Shown here one piece after another: positions 39,153-49,379 of a stretch of 64,000 bases of DNA. The translations under genes and the position numbers were made by a program. The stretch lies in the NCBI GenBank assembly GCA_013362785.1, contig JABFVM010000008.1, positions 1 to 64,000 of the forward strand, written 5' to 3'. Origin of the DNA: Streptomyces sp. Lineage in GTDB: Bacteria > Actinomycetota > Actinomycetes > Streptomycetales > Streptomycetaceae. The notes under the pieces were generated by a model that did no database searches, was not told where the DNA came from, and was given only the letters and a program-made list of their open reading frames with translations. The first letter of the stretch is position 1, and each line of letters opens with the position of its first letter.

Positions 39153-40151
39153 GTGGAGCGCAGGACGATCGGCGCGGCGGCACTCGCGGTGGGGGCCGTC
39201 GGGCTCGGGTGCATGCCGATGAACTGGGCGTACAGCTCGTCGCGGCAGCGGGGCGAGGAGTCGCTCAGGGCGGTGCACCGGGCACTCGATCTGGGCTCGA
39301 CGCTGCTGGACACGGCCGACATGTACGGCCCGTTCACCAACGAGCTCTTGTTGGGGCGGGTGTTGAAGGAGCGCCGCCAGGACGCGTTCGTGTCGACGAA
39401 GGTCGGGCTGCTGGTCGGCGAACAGCACATCGTGGCCAACGGCCGCCCCGGCTATGTGAAACGGGCCTGCGACGCCTCCCTGCGCCGACTGCAGACGGAC
39501 GTCATAGACCTCTACCAGTTGCACCGGGCCGACCCCGAAGTCCCCGTGGAGGAGACGTGGGGCGCGATGGCGGAGCTCGTCCAGGCCGGAAAAGTACGGG
39601 CGTTGGGGCTGTGCGCGGTGGGCGCGCGGGGTGGCCGTCGCTCCGGGACCCGCCTGCACGACGCCACGATCCGGCAGTTGCAGCGGGTGCAGCAGGTCTT
39701 CCCGGTGAGCGCCGTGCAGGCGGAGCTGTCGGTGTGGTCACCGGAGGCGCTGGAGACGCTGCTGCCGTGGTGCGAGGCGCGCGGCATCGGCTTCCTTGCG
39801 GCCATGCCCCTGGGCAACGGCTTCCTGACCGGCACGCTCACCCCCGGCGAGGGCTTCGAACCGGACGACGTCCGCGCCCGGCACCCGCGCTTCACCGCGG
39901 AGATGATGGCGGCGAACCAGCCGATCGTGGCCGGCCTGCGCCGGATAGCGGCCCGCCACGGGGACGGCGTCACACCGGCCCAGGTGGCGCTGGCGTGGGT
40001 GCTGACCCAGGGCCGGCATGTCGTCGTGCTGCCCGGAACCAAGCAGGAGCGCTGGGTGACGCAGAACGCGGGCGCCGAGACGGTACGACTGACCGAGCAG
40101 GATCTGGCCGAGGTGGCGGAGCTGCCGGGGGCACTGGGGTCCTGGGACTGA
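39153..40151 (+). CDS. Aldo/keto reductase
   Basis: GTG start; LGCMPMNWAY, LLDTADMYGPFTNELLLGRVL, FVSTKVG, DLYQLHRADPEVPVEETWGAM, ALAWVLTQGRHVVVLPGT. Confidence 0.9.
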   Translation: MERRTIGAAALAVGAVGLGCMPMNWAYSSSRQRGEESLRAVHRALDLGSTLLDTADMYGPFTNELLLGRVLKERRQDAFVSTKVGLLVGEQHIVANGRPGYVKRACDASLRRLQTDVIDLYQLHRADPEVPVEETWGAMAELVQAGKVRALGLCAVGARGGRRSGTRLHDATIRQLQRVQQVFPVSAVQAELSVWSPEALETLLPWCEARGIGFLAAMPLGNGFLTGTLTPGEGFEPDDVRARHPRFTAEMMAANQPIVAGLRRIAARHGDGVTPAQVALAWVLTQGRHVVVLPGTKQERWVTQNAGAETVRLTEQDLAEVAELPGALGSWD

Positions 40152-40286
40152 ACGTCCACGGGAAGCCGGGCGGAATCAGGCCAGACATCCGATCAGGGAT
40201 CCGGCCACGCGGTCGTAGCCAACGGACGGCTTGGCGACGACCGGCCGGGGCCCGATCCGGCGCACAGCTTGGCGAAGACCGGCCAG

Positions 40287-40586
40287 GGCTCGATCCAGCT
40301 GAGGGGCGGGCGGTGTCCCGCCAGGCGGCCGGAGCCGGCTGAGAGCCTCGCGGAGAGCGAGCGGAGACCGGCCAGCGGATCCGATCCGGCTGTGGGGCGG
40401 GCGGCATCCGGCCAGCCGGTTGGAGCCTGCCGAGAGCCCCGCAGAGAGCGGGCAGAGACCGGCCAGCGGATCCGATCCGGCTGTGGGGCGGGCGGCATCC
40501 GGCCAGCCGGTTGAAGCCTGCCGAGAGCCCCGCGGAGAGCGAGCGGAGACCGGCGAACGGATCCGATCCGGCTGTGGGGCGGGTGG
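40287..40586. repeat. 91-bp intergenic tandem repeat, about 3.3 copies
   Basis: Copies start at 40287, 40378, 40469 and (partial) 40560: GATCCGATCCGGCTGTGGGGCGGGCGGCATCCGGCCAGCCGGTT...; copies 2 and 3 differ at about 6 of 91 positions. Confidence 0.9.
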
Positions 40587-40635
40587 AGCTGATTCGGGGT
40601 TCGTGGATCGGGAACCTCTGAGGCGCGAGCGGTGT

Positions 40636-41838
40636 ATGAAGAGTAGAACCGGCCGCGTCGAAGGGACCGTGATCGTGCATCGTCGAGCTGTGACGGCCGT
40701 ATGGGCCGCGGCCGCACTCCTGCTGACGGCCGGCTGCTCCTCCGACGACGGGGGATCACCGGGCGGGGGCGAGAGCGCGGCATCCAGTACCGCCACGGCT
40801 GGAGGTTCGTCGCCCACCGGCCGGGCGGCCGAGACCCCACCGGCGCAGGGCTCGGTCAAGGTCGTGCGTACGGTCACCGAGGGCCTGAAGACGCCCTGGG
40901 GGCTGGCGCCCCTCCCCGACGGCGACCTGCTCGTCTCCTCCCGCGACGAGGGCACGATCACGCGGGTCGACGGGAAGACCGGCAAGAAGACCGAGCTGGG
41001 CGAGGTACCGGGGGTGTCCCCCGCGGGCGAGGGCGGCCTCATGGGCCTGGCGCTGTCGCCGGACTACGCCTCGGACCACATGGTCTATGCCTACTTCACC
41101 TCGGCCTCGGACAACCGCATCGTCCGCATGCTGTACGACGAGCAGAAGCCGTCCGGCGAGCAGCTGGGCGCGCCCGACACGATATTCAGGGGCATCCCCA
41201 AGGGCTATATCCACAACGGCGGCCGGATCGCCTTCGGCCCGGACAGGATGCTGTACGCGGGCACGGGCGAAAGCGGGAACACGGGGCTGTCGCAGGACAG
41301 GAAGTCCCTGGGCGGCAAGATCCTGCGCATGACACCGGAGGGAGAACCGGCCCCCGGCAATCCCTTCACCGACTCCCCCGTGTACTCGTACGGCCACCGG
41401 AATGTGCAGGGCCTTGCCTGGGATTCCAAACAGCGGCTGTTCGCCGCGGAGTTCGGCCAGGACACCTGGGACGAGCTGAACGCGATCAAGCCGGGCGACA
41501 ACTACGGCTGGCCCGAGGTCGAGGGCAAGTCGGACGACCCCAAGTACCGCAATCCGCTGGCCCAGTGGGCCACCGACGACGCCTCCCCCAGCGGCATCGC
41601 CTACGCCGAGGGCTCCATATGGATGGCCGGTCTGAAGGGCCAGCGCCTGTGGCGCATCCCGCTGAACGGCACGGAGGCATCGGCGGACCCGCAGGCGTTC
41701 CTGGAGGGCAAGTACGGCCGGCTGCGGACGGTGGTCGCGGCGGGCGGCGACAAGCTGTGGCTGACGACGAGCAATACGGACGGGCGGGGCGACCCCAAGG
41801 ACGGCGACGACCGGATTCTGGAGGTGCGGGTGAGCTGA
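40636..41838 (+). CDS. PQQ-dependent sugar (glucose/sorbosone) dehydrogenase-like lipoprotein
   Basis: Lipobox LLLTAGCSS; LKTPWGLAPLPDGDLLVSSRDEGTI, GEGGLMGLALSPDY, HNGGRIAFGPDRMLYAGTGE, GHRNVQGLAWD; start may be GTG 40669. Confidence 0.88.
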   Translation: MKSRTGRVEGTVIVHRRAVTAVWAAAALLLTAGCSSDDGGSPGGGESAASSTATAGGSSPTGRAAETPPAQGSVKVVRTVTEGLKTPWGLAPLPDGDLLVSSRDEGTITRVDGKTGKKTELGEVPGVSPAGEGGLMGLALSPDYASDHMVYAYFTSASDNRIVRMLYDEQKPSGEQLGAPDTIFRGIPKGYIHNGGRIAFGPDRMLYAGTGESGNTGLSQDRKSLGGKILRMTPEGEPAPGNPFTDSPVYSYGHRNVQGLAWDSKQRLFAAEFGQDTWDELNAIKPGDNYGWPEVEGKSDDPKYRNPLAQWATDDASPSGIAYAEGSIWMAGLKGQRLWRIPLNGTEASADPQAFLEGKYGRLRTVVAAGGDKLWLTTSNTDGRGDPKDGDDRILEVRVS

Positions 41839-41845
41839 GCGCCCC

Positions 41846-42097
41846 TTACTCCCTGCCGTCGTCCTCGCCCTCCTCGGCCTCCTCGACCTCCTCGCCCTCC
41901 TCGACCTCGTCACCCTCGTCGTCCTCCTCGGCCGACGGCTCGGGCGGCCGTACGACCACCTTCCCGGACGTGAGATCTATCGGCCCGCGTCCGGGGTCGG
42001 TGTCCCCGACGTCCTCGCGGGTCAGTTCCAGGCGCTTCTGTTCGTCCCTGGTGTGCTTGCGGCCAGGGGAGAAGAGTTCCTCGAACGCGTTGAACAC
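41846..42097 (-). CDS. Small DUF6191-like protein with acidic tail
   Basis: MFNAFEELFSPGRKHTRDEQKRLELTREDVGDTDPGRGPIDLTSGKVVVRPPE. Confidence 0.75.
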   Translation of the reverse strand: MFNAFEELFSPGRKHTRDEQKRLELTREDVGDTDPGRGPIDLTSGKVVVRPPEPSAEEDDEGDEVEEGEEVEEAEEGEDDGRE

Positions 42098-42142
42098 TGG
42101 ACCTCCACAGGACCGACGTCCCTTACAGCGTATATCTCAGCA

Positions 42143-45100
42143 TCAGGTCCCGTAGGTGAGCGTTTCGGCCGGAAACAACCCCAGTCGATGCGCCACCGCG
42201 GCCGCCTCGCCCCTCCCCGAGACACCGAGCTTCCCCAGGATGTTCGAGACATGGACGCTGGCCGTCTTCGGGGAGATGAAGAGTTCCTCGGCGATCTGGC
42301 GGTTGGTGCGGCCGACGGAGACCAGGCGCAGGACGTCCCGTTCCCGGGTGGTGAGGCCGAGGGATTCGGCTGGGTCCGCGGAAGGCGACGGCGGGGCTGC
42401 CGTGAGGGTGAGGCGGGCTCGCTGGGCCAGGTGGGCCGTGGCATCGGCGAGGGGGTGGGCACCCAGGTGGGTGGCGGTGGCGCGGGTCAGGCGGAGCAGT
42501 TCCGTGGCGCGGGCGCGCTCGTCGTCGCCGCCGATCGCGAGCAGCGCCTCGGCCAGTCGGTGGCGGACCTGGGCGAGGTCGTAGGGGCGTGCCATCGCCT
42601 CGAAGGCGGTGACCACGTCCGACCAGGTGTCGGGGGTGGCCCGGCTCTCGGCGCGGTCGAGTTCGGCTCGGGTCCACTTCTCGTAGGCCAGCCACAGGGG
42701 TGCGCCCGTGGTGAGCTTGCGGACGGCCTCGGAGAGCCGTTCCAGGAAGGCGGCGCGGCCGTCCCGGGCGGCGGGCAGTGCGCGGGCATCGGCCTCGGCG
42801 ACGGCGGCGGCCAGCACCACCGGCCAGGCGTAGCGCTGGGTGCCGGGCGGGAAGCCGGCGCTCAGGGCCCGGTCGGCTTCCGCTCGGGCGTCGAGGAGGC
42901 GGCCCTCGGCGGCGGCTGTGCCGATGGTGAGGCAGGACATCGGGAGGTTGTTCTGCGGCATGGGGTCGTGGGTGCCGTAGGAGGCGCGGGCGGCGGCGAG
43001 GTGGCGGACGGCCTCGGCGACCTCGCCGCGGGCGAGCGCGAGACGGGCGAGGGAGTTGGAGCCCCCGCCGCGCGGCTTGGCGGACTGTCCCGTGCGCTGG
43101 GCGTTGACCGCGGCCTCGGCGGCCTCGTCCCAGCGGCCGAGGGAGATGAGGGACTCGGCGAGGTTGGCCCAGACCCAGGCCTCGGAGTCGCGCAGGCCCA
43201 TCTTCTGGGTCAGCCGCAGACCTTCCCGCAGGAGACCGGCGGAGTCCTCGGAGCGGCCGATGCCTTCCAGGACGGAGGGGAGGTTCACATGGCTGCGGCC
43301 GACGACGGCGGTGAGGCCGCGGGCCAGTACCTCGTCCCTGACCTCGTACATCTGGGCCAGTCCGGGCTCGATCTGTCCGGCGTCGACCATGAGTCCGCCG
43401 AGGGTGAGGCGGGCGTTCAGTTCGATGTCCTCGGCGCCCACCATGCGTGCGTACTCGACGGCCCGTTCGGCGGCGGAGACGGCCTCGGGTCCGGGTTCGC
43501 GCAGCATGGACCAGCCGGCCGCGGTGGCCAGTACCTCGGCGTGCACCTCGGACGGTGGCAGACCGCGCACCAGCTGCTGGGCGGTGCCGAGTTCCTTCCA
43601 GCCGTCGCCGCGGGCCAGGGCCTGGACCAGCCGGGAGCGCTGGACCCAGAACCAGGCGGTGCGCAGCGGGTCGCCCTCGTCCTCCAGCAGGTGCAGGGCC
43701 CGCTTGGTGATCTTCAGGGCGCGTTCGCGCTCCCCGCACAGGCGTCCGGCGACGGCGGCCTCGGCCATCAGGTCGAGGTAGCGCAGGGGTGTGGTCGCGG
43801 GGTCGCAGCCGCAGGGCGGGTAGACCTCGGTGTAGTCGACGGGGCGCAGGGCGGCGCGGATGTCCTCGGGGGCGGTGTCCCACAGCTCCATCGCGCGTTC
43901 CAGCAGCCGCAGTTGCTCGGCGTGGGCGTGCCGGCGGCGGGCGGTGACGGAGGCGTCCAGGACGGCGGGCAGGGCCTTGGCGGGGTCGTGGGCGTGGTAC
44001 CAGTAGCTGGCCAGCCGCATGACGCGCTGGTCGGCCGGGACGAGCGTCGGGTCGGCCTCCAGGGCTTCGGCGTAGTGGCGGTTGAGGCGGGAGCGTTCGC
44101 CGGGCAGCAGGTCGTCGCCGACGGCCTCGCGGACCAGGGAGTGCCGGAAGCGGTAGCCGTCGCCGGTGGGCGTGGCGATGAGGATGTTGGCGTTCACGGC
44201 GGCCCGCAGCGCCTCGATGAGATCGTCCTCGGCGAGCCGGGTGACGGCGGCGAGCAGCCGGTACTCGACGGTGGAGCCGCCCTCGGCGACGATCCGGGCG
44301 ACCCGCTGGGCGCTCTCTGGCAGCCGCTCGACGCGGACCAGGAGCAGGTCGCGCAGGGAGTCGGTGAGGCCGGCGCAGGAGCCTTCGTGGGCGGCGACGG
44401 CGAGTTCCTCGACGAAGAAGGCGTTGCCGTCGGAGCGTTCGAAGATCTCGTCGACCTGGGCCGGGTCGGGTTCGGCGGCGAGGATGCCGGCGATCTGACG
44501 GCCGACCTCGGCGCGGTTGAAGCGGCCGAGTTCGATACGGCGGACCGTGCGGAGTCGGTCGAGTTCGGCGAGGAGGGGGCGCAGCGGGTGGCGGCGGTGG
44601 ATGTCGTCGGAGCGGTAGGTGGCCAGGACGACGAGGCGGCCGGTGCGCAGGGTGCGGAAGAGGTAGGTGAGGAGGTGGCGGGTGGAGGCGTCGGCCCAGT
44701 GCAGGTCCTCCAGGGCGACGACGACCGTGCGGTGCGCGGCGACGCGCTCCAGGAGGCGGGCGGTGAGTTCGAAGAGGCGGGCCATGCCCTCCTCGTCGGA
44801 CCGGTCCGGGCGTTGAGGCGGAGCCGTGTCGGCCAACTCGGGGAGCAGCCGGGCCAGTTCCTCCTCCTGGCCGGCGGCCGCGGCGGCGAGTTCCTCGGGC
44901 AGTTCGCGGCGCAGGGCGCGCAGGGCGGTGGAGAAGGGGGCGAACGGCAGCCCGTCGGCGCCTATCTCGACGCAGCCGCCGAGCGCGACGACGGCGCCCT
45001 CGCGGGCGGCGGCGGTGGCGAACTCCTCGACGAGACGCGTCTTGCCGACCCCGGCCTCGCCGCCGATCACCAACGCCTGCGGGTTGCCTGCGGCGGCTTG

Positions 45101-45187
45101 GGCGAGGGTGTCGTACAGCGTCTCCAACTCTGTTGCACGGCCTACGAACACGGGGCTGACGGACCTGGTCTCCACGGGGCCGAGCAT
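42143..45187 (-). CDS. Large ATP-binding LuxR-family (LAL-type) regulator
   Basis: Walker A GGEAGVGKTRLVEEFA; C-terminal LTTRERDVLRLVSVGRTNRQIAEELFISPKTASVHVSNILGKLGV. Confidence 0.92.
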   Translation of the reverse strand: MLGPVETRSVSPVFVGRATELETLYDTLAQAAAGNPQALVIGGEAGVGKTRLVEEFATAAAREGAVVALGGCVEIGADGLPFAPFSTALRALRRELPEELAAAAAGQEEELARLLPELADTAPPQRPDRSDEEGMARLFELTARLLERVAAHRTVVVALEDLHWADASTRHLLTYLFRTLRTGRLVVLATYRSDDIHRRHPLRPLLAELDRLRTVRRIELGRFNRAEVGRQIAGILAAEPDPAQVDEIFERSDGNAFFVEELAVAAHEGSCAGLTDSLRDLLLVRVERLPESAQRVARIVAEGGSTVEYRLLAAVTRLAEDDLIEALRAAVNANILIATPTGDGYRFRHSLVREAVGDDLLPGERSRLNRHYAEALEADPTLVPADQRVMRLASYWYHAHDPAKALPAVLDASVTARRRHAHAEQLRLLERAMELWDTAPEDIRAALRPVDYTEVYPPCGCDPATTPLRYLDLMAEAAVAGRLCGERERALKITKRALHLLEDEGDPLRTAWFWVQRSRLVQALARGDGWKELGTAQQLVRGLPPSEVHAEVLATAAGWSMLREPGPEAVSAAERAVEYARMVGAEDIELNARLTLGGLMVDAGQIEPGLAQMYEVRDEVLARGLTAVVGRSHVNLPSVLEGIGRSEDSAGLLREGLRLTQKMGLRDSEAWVWANLAESLISLGRWDEAAEAAVNAQRTGQSAKPRGGGSNSLARLALARGEVAEAVRHLAAARASYGTHDPMPQNNLPMSCLTIGTAAAEGRLLDARAEADRALSAGFPPGTQRYAWPVVLAAAVAEADARALPAARDGRAAFLERLSEAVRKLTTGAPLWLAYEKWTRAELDRAESRATPDTWSDVVTAFEAMARPYDLAQVRHRLAEALLAIGGDDERARATELLRLTRATATHLGAHPLADATAHLAQRARLTLTAAPPSPSADPAESLGLTTRERDVLRLVSVGRTNRQIAEELFISPKTASVHVSNILGKLGVSGRGEAAAVAHRLGLFPAETLTYGT

Positions 45188-45221
45188 CGCATGCACCGCC
45201 GACGGTCCGGCACCGAGTTTC

Positions 45222-45297
45222 TGGGGGCTGCCGCCCCCAGACCCCCGCTTCGGCCCTGAAGGGGCCTCGTCCTGAAACGCCGGACGGGCTGAAAGAT
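45222..45297. repeat. Dispersed intergenic repeat (copy 2, inverted relative to copy 1)
   Basis: CTGGGGGCTGCCGCCCCCAG...CCTCGTCCTGAAACGCCGGACGGGCTGAAAGATG; reverse complement matches 311-400. Confidence 0.75.
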
Positions 45298-45348
45298 GCA
45301 GGACGGGGGCCAGGGACGAACCTCCCCCGGCCCCCGTGCCCCCCGCCG

Positions 45349-45543
45349 TCACGCGGCGCGTGGGTGTCGGTGCCTGCGGAAGCGGGAGGTATGTTCCTCC
45401 GTCGCCGCACCCTCAGTGGCGTGTTCCGCGGCCTCGCGGCGGGCGGCGCGGCGGAGGCGGAGGGCCTCGCGGGCCAGGCGCTCGTGCTCGGCCTTGCGGA
45501 TCAGTTCGGTGGAACGGAAGTGGTGGATCTCGTACTCGTACAT
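45349..45543 (-). CDS. Small Arg-rich hypothetical protein (64 aa)
   Basis: MYEYEIHHFRSTELIRKAEHERLAREALRLRRAARREAAEHATEGAATEEHTSRFRRHRHPRAA. Confidence 0.65.
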   Translation of the reverse strand: MYEYEIHHFRSTELIRKAEHERLAREALRLRRAARREAAEHATEGAATEEHTSRFRRHRHPRAA

Positions 45544-45683
45544 GGCTGGCCCCTCGTTCTGTCCGGTGAGAGTCGGATTTCGGTATCGCTTGCTGCGATG
45601 CCTCAACCTTCGTCTCCCAGGGGGGTCCGCCACATCGGGAGAGTTCCGCATCTTCGCCGGTGGGAGGGGCCTTAGACATGCGT

Positions 45684-45735
45684 GAGGGGCCTCAGGGCGC
45701 CGTCTAAGGTGCTTACGGCGGCTCTGAGGCCCCTC
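45684..45735. terminator. Hairpin terminator between 45349 and 45760 genes
   Basis: GAGGGGCCTCAG...CTGAGGCCCCTC. Confidence 0.6.
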
Positions 45736-45759
45736 GGGACCTGCGATGAATCCGGCGGT

Positions 45760-46341
45760 TCAGCCCGCTGAGGGCAGGCCCAGCAGCGCGTCGGTGTACT
45801 TGAGCACGGCCAGCAGCAGGCCGATGACGCCGAGCGCGACACCGCCCCAGGCGACCGACTTGATCCAGACGGCCTGCGGCTTGCCGGGCGTCCCGAACGC
45901 GGGACGGGCGAGCACCACGACGCCGACGATCAGCGCGGCCAGCGCGAACACGCCGGCCCACAGCGCGGAGGTCTGCCAGGCATCGCCGTAGACCTCCTTG
46001 ATCTGCGTGGAGACGCCCGCGTTGGACGCGGTCTCCAGCTGGCCGATGAGGGTCTCGCGCGCGGCGGCGACCGTACCGATCCAGCCACCGGTCAGGGAGA
46101 CCAGGCCGAGCGCCGCGGAGACGACCGCGCCGGCGCCCTGGCCGACGCCGGAGGATCCCGCTTCCGTGGCCTCGGCGGTCACCTCGTCCTCGGCGTCGTC
46201 GTGCTCCGCCACCTCGTCGGTGTCGGTGGAGTCGGCGGCGTCGGCCTTCTTGGTGACGTCCGCCTTCTCCTCGTCGGTCTTCGCTTCGGTGCCCGTCTCG
46301 GCCCCGGTCTCGTCCACTGTCTTCGTTCCCATGTCTCGCAC
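45760..46341 (-). CDS. Membrane protein with acidic N-terminal tail, hypothetical
   Basis: 193 aa; three hydrophobic segments (GAVVSAALGLVSLTGGWIGTVAA, ALWAGVFALAALIVGVVVLA, VALGVIGLLLAVL). Confidence 0.65.
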   Translation of the reverse strand: MRDMGTKTVDETGAETGTEAKTDEEKADVTKKADAADSTDTDEVAEHDDAEDEVTAEATEAGSSGVGQGAGAVVSAALGLVSLTGGWIGTVAAARETLIGQLETASNAGVSTQIKEVYGDAWQTSALWAGVFALAALIVGVVVLARPAFGTPGKPQAVWIKSVAWGGVALGVIGLLLAVLKYTDALLGLPSAG

Positions 46342-46367
46342 CGTACGGACGCTGTCTGAGAAGTCTC

Positions 46368-46943
46368 TTAATGATCGCTGTGAGCGGCACGCGCGCGTGC
46401 CTCACGCCATTCGGGGGCCAGGATCGACCACACCTCCAGGTCGTGCCGCACCCCACCATAGGGGTAGCTCTCCCGCCGGACGCCCTCGCGGGTCATGCCG
46501 AGGCGGCGTGCCACGTTCAGGCTGGGTGTGTTCCCGGCGGCGGCGATCCACTCCACCCGGTGCATGCCGCGCCGCTCGACCGCGAAGTCGATGAGGACAC
46601 GCATCGCGCGTGTGACGAGGCCGCGCCCGGTGGCCGCGGGTTCCAGCCAGCAGCCGACCTCGCAGTTGGCGTTCTCGGCGTCGAAGTTGAGGAAGAGCAC
46701 CCCGCCCACCAGCTTTCCCGCCAGCCACAGGCCGTGCAGGGACGCGGTGTCGGCGGCGCGCATGTCGGCGTACCGCTGGAGCGTCTCGCGCGCGGAGTCC
46801 ACGTCGACGGCCTTGGAGCCGAAGGGGACGTACTGGTTGATGAACTCCCTCCCCCGCTCCAGATGGGCCAGGAACTCCTCGGCGTGCCAGGGCTCCAGGG
46901 GACGCAGTTCGGCTCCGTCGTCACCCAGCGATATCGCGTACAT
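46368..46943 (-). CDS. RimJ/RimL-type GNAT acetyltransferase
   Basis: ELRPLEPWHAEEFLAHLERGREFINQYVPF...GCWLEPAATGRGLVTRAMRVLIDFA...NTPSLNVARRLGMTREGVRRE. Confidence 0.88.
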   Translation of the reverse strand: MYAISLGDDGAELRPLEPWHAEEFLAHLERGREFINQYVPFGSKAVDVDSARETLQRYADMRAADTASLHGLWLAGKLVGGVLFLNFDAENANCEVGCWLEPAATGRGLVTRAMRVLIDFAVERRGMHRVEWIAAAGNTPSLNVARRLGMTREGVRRESYPYGGVRHDLEVWSILAPEWREARARAAHSDH

Positions 46944-49167
46944 CCCGGTGCCGCTCCTCCTCCGCCAGCACGTCCGCCACCTCGGCGTCCGTCGCGGCGG
47001 CCAGCCTCTCATGGGCGGCGCGGGACTCGGGCGGCTCGATGCTGATGCGGGGCATGCGCCGGTCGAGCCAGCGGGGCAGCCACCAGTTGGCGCCGCCCAG
47101 CATGTGCATGAGGGCGGGGACGAGGAGGGTGCGGAGCACGAAGGCGTCCAGGGCGACGGCGGCGGCCAGCGCGATGCCGAACATGGCGATCACGCGGTCG
47201 CCGCTGAGGACGAAGGCGAGGAACACGGAGATCATGATGACCGCGGCGGAGTTGATCACCCGGCTGGTCTCGGCGAGCCCGACCCGGACGGCCCGCCGGT
47301 TGTCGCCGGTCTCCAGCCACTCCTCGTACATCCGGCTGACCAGGAAGACCTGGTAGTCCATGGAGAGGCCGAAGAGGACGGACACCATGATCACCGGAAG
47401 GAAGGGCTCGATCGGGCCCGCGCGGCCCAGGCCGAGCAGCTCGCTGCCCCAGCCCCACTGGAAGATCGCGACGACGACTCCGAAGGCGGCGGCGACGGCG
47501 GCCACGTTCATCGCGGCGGCCTTCAGGGGGATGCCGACGGACCGGAAGGCGAGCAGGAGCAGCAGACAGCCCAGGCCGATGACGACGCCGACGAACAGGG
47601 GCAGCTTGCCGACGATCACGTCGGCGAAGTCGTCGTAGCCGGCCGTCATACCGCCGACCTGCACGTCGAGCGAGGTGCCGGTCTCGGCGCGCGGCAGCAC
47701 CTCGGAGCGCAGCCGGTCGACGAGATCGCTGGTCTGCTGCGACTGCGGGGAGGACTCCGGTACGACGGTGAGGTACGCGGTGTCGCCGCCGGAGCTGTAC
47801 GTCACGGGCGTCACCGACGCGACGCCCTCGGTGCCCCGCAGGGTGGCGTCGAGGTTGTCGAGGGCGAGCTTGTCGTCGCCGCCGTCGACCTCGGTGACCA
47901 GGGTGAGCGGGCCGTTCACGCCGGGCCCGAAGCCGTCGGCGAGGAGGTCGTAGGCCTGGCGGGTGGTGGAGGTCTGCGGGTTGTTGCCCTGGTCGGAGGT
48001 GCCCAGACGCAGGCCGAGGGTGGGCAGCGCGAGGACCGTGATGACGGCCAGGGCGATCGCGCCGAGCGCCTTGGGGTGGCGCTCCACGAACGCCGACCAG
48101 CGGGCGGCGAACCCGGTCGGCAGCTCCGGCTCGGGCCCGTGCTCGGCCAGCCGGCGCCGCTCACGGCGGCTGAGGGCGCGCATGCCGATGAAGGACAGCA
48201 GGGCGGGCAGCAGCGTCACGGAGGCGGCGACCGTGAGGACCACGGTGAGCGAGGCGGCGATCGCGACGCCGTTGAGGAAGCTGAGCTGCAGGATCAGCAT
48301 CCCGAGCAGGGCGATGCACACGGTCGCGCCCGCGAACACCACCGCTCGTCCGGTGGTCGCCACGGCGTTCGTGATCGACTCGGTGACGGGCAGCCCGCGT
48401 TTCAGCCCGCGCCGGTGCCGGGTGACGATGAACAGCGCGTAGTCGATGCCGACGCCGAGGCCGATGAGCATGCCGAGCATGGGCGCGAAGTCGGCGACGG
48501 TCATGGCGTGCCCGAGCAGCGCGATCCCGGCGTACGCGGTGCCGACGCCGACGAGCGCGGTGGCGATGGGCAGCAGCGAGGCGGCGAGCGAGCCGAAGGC
48601 GAGGAACAGCACGACCGCGGCGACGGCCACTCCGACGATCTCGGCGATGTGCCCGCCGGGTGACTCGGTGAGCCCGACGGCACTGCCGCCCAGCTCCACC
48701 TGGAGCCCGTCGGCCTCGGCGTCCTTGGCCGCGCTCACGACGGCCTGCGCCTCGCTCTTGTCGAGGTTCTCGGCGCTGTCGTCGAAGGTGACGGTGGCGT
48801 AGGCCGTGTGCCCGTCCTCGCTGATCTGGGCGGCGCCCTGCTTGTCGTAGGGGCTGCCGACGGCGGCGACGCCGGGCAGTTCGGCGATCTCGTCCAGGGT
48901 GTGCGTCATCGTCTGTTCGACGTCGGCGGCGCGGACGGTGCCGGACGTGGTGTGCCAGACGACGGTGTCACTGTCGCCGCCGAGGCCGGGGAAGCCCTCC
49001 GCAAGGAGCTGGGTGGCGCGGCCGGACTCGGTGCCGGGGACCTGGTAGTCGTTCGAGTACGCGGTGCCCGTGACGGCGGCGGCCGCGCTCACCCCGCCGA
49101 AGGCCAGCAGCCAGAGGAGTACGGCGACGAGGCGGCGTTGGACACACCAGCGTGCTAGAGCTGCCAC
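46921..49167 (-). CDS. MMPL-family RND transporter
   Basis: 748 aa; GLGVGIDYALFIVTRHRRGL, SVLFGLSMDYQVFLVSRMYEEW. Confidence 0.92.
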   Translation of the reverse strand: MAALARWCVQRRLVAVLLWLLAFGGVSAAAAVTGTAYSNDYQVPGTESGRATQLLAEGFPGLGGDSDTVVWHTTSGTVRAADVEQTMTHTLDEIAELPGVAAVGSPYDKQGAAQISEDGHTAYATVTFDDSAENLDKSEAQAVVSAAKDAEADGLQVELGGSAVGLTESPGGHIAEIVGVAVAAVVLFLAFGSLAASLLPIATALVGVGTAYAGIALLGHAMTVADFAPMLGMLIGLGVGIDYALFIVTRHRRGLKRGLPVTESITNAVATTGRAVVFAGATVCIALLGMLILQLSFLNGVAIAASLTVVLTVAASVTLLPALLSFIGMRALSRRERRRLAEHGPEPELPTGFAARWSAFVERHPKALGAIALAVITVLALPTLGLRLGTSDQGNNPQTSTTRQAYDLLADGFGPGVNGPLTLVTEVDGGDDKLALDNLDATLRGTEGVASVTPVTYSSGGDTAYLTVVPESSPQSQQTSDLVDRLRSEVLPRAETGTSLDVQVGGMTAGYDDFADVIVGKLPLFVGVVIGLGCLLLLLAFRSVGIPLKAAAMNVAAVAAAFGVVVAIFQWGWGSELLGLGRAGPIEPFLPVIMVSVLFGLSMDYQVFLVSRMYEEWLETGDNRRAVRVGLAETSRVINSAAVIMISVFLAFVLSGDRVIAMFGIALAAAVALDAFVLRTLLVPALMHMLGGANWWLPRWLDRRMPRISIEPPESRAAHERLAAATDAEVADVLAEEERHRDVRDIAG

Positions 49168-49379
49168 GAACGTGCTCCCGGGGGACGATTTATGGATCTT
49201 TGGCCGGGATCAGTCGTTCATGAAGTGAACAGCCCGCAAAGAACGCATGAGCGATGTGAAGCAAACTCTCGCAGGCCGAGGAGATCGTTTGCCCCGTTCG
49301 TGGGGTTATTCACAGGAGTGGGAGGCAGATCACAGGACAGTAACGGTCACTCTGTCGTTCCCGGGTGACGTCTTTCACA

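Noticed and set aside
40176-41042. ORFs with repeated RPTAGSDPLAGL / PPHSRIGSAGRS peptides
   Set aside because: Translations of the 91-bp tandem repeat; period not divisible by 3, so not a repeat protein
42053-45259. 1068-aa plus-strand ORF and 1095-aa minus-strand ORF (42123-45410)
   Set aside because: Both are alternative-frame readings of the LAL regulator, which has Walker A and LuxR HTH motifs in the 42143-45187 frame
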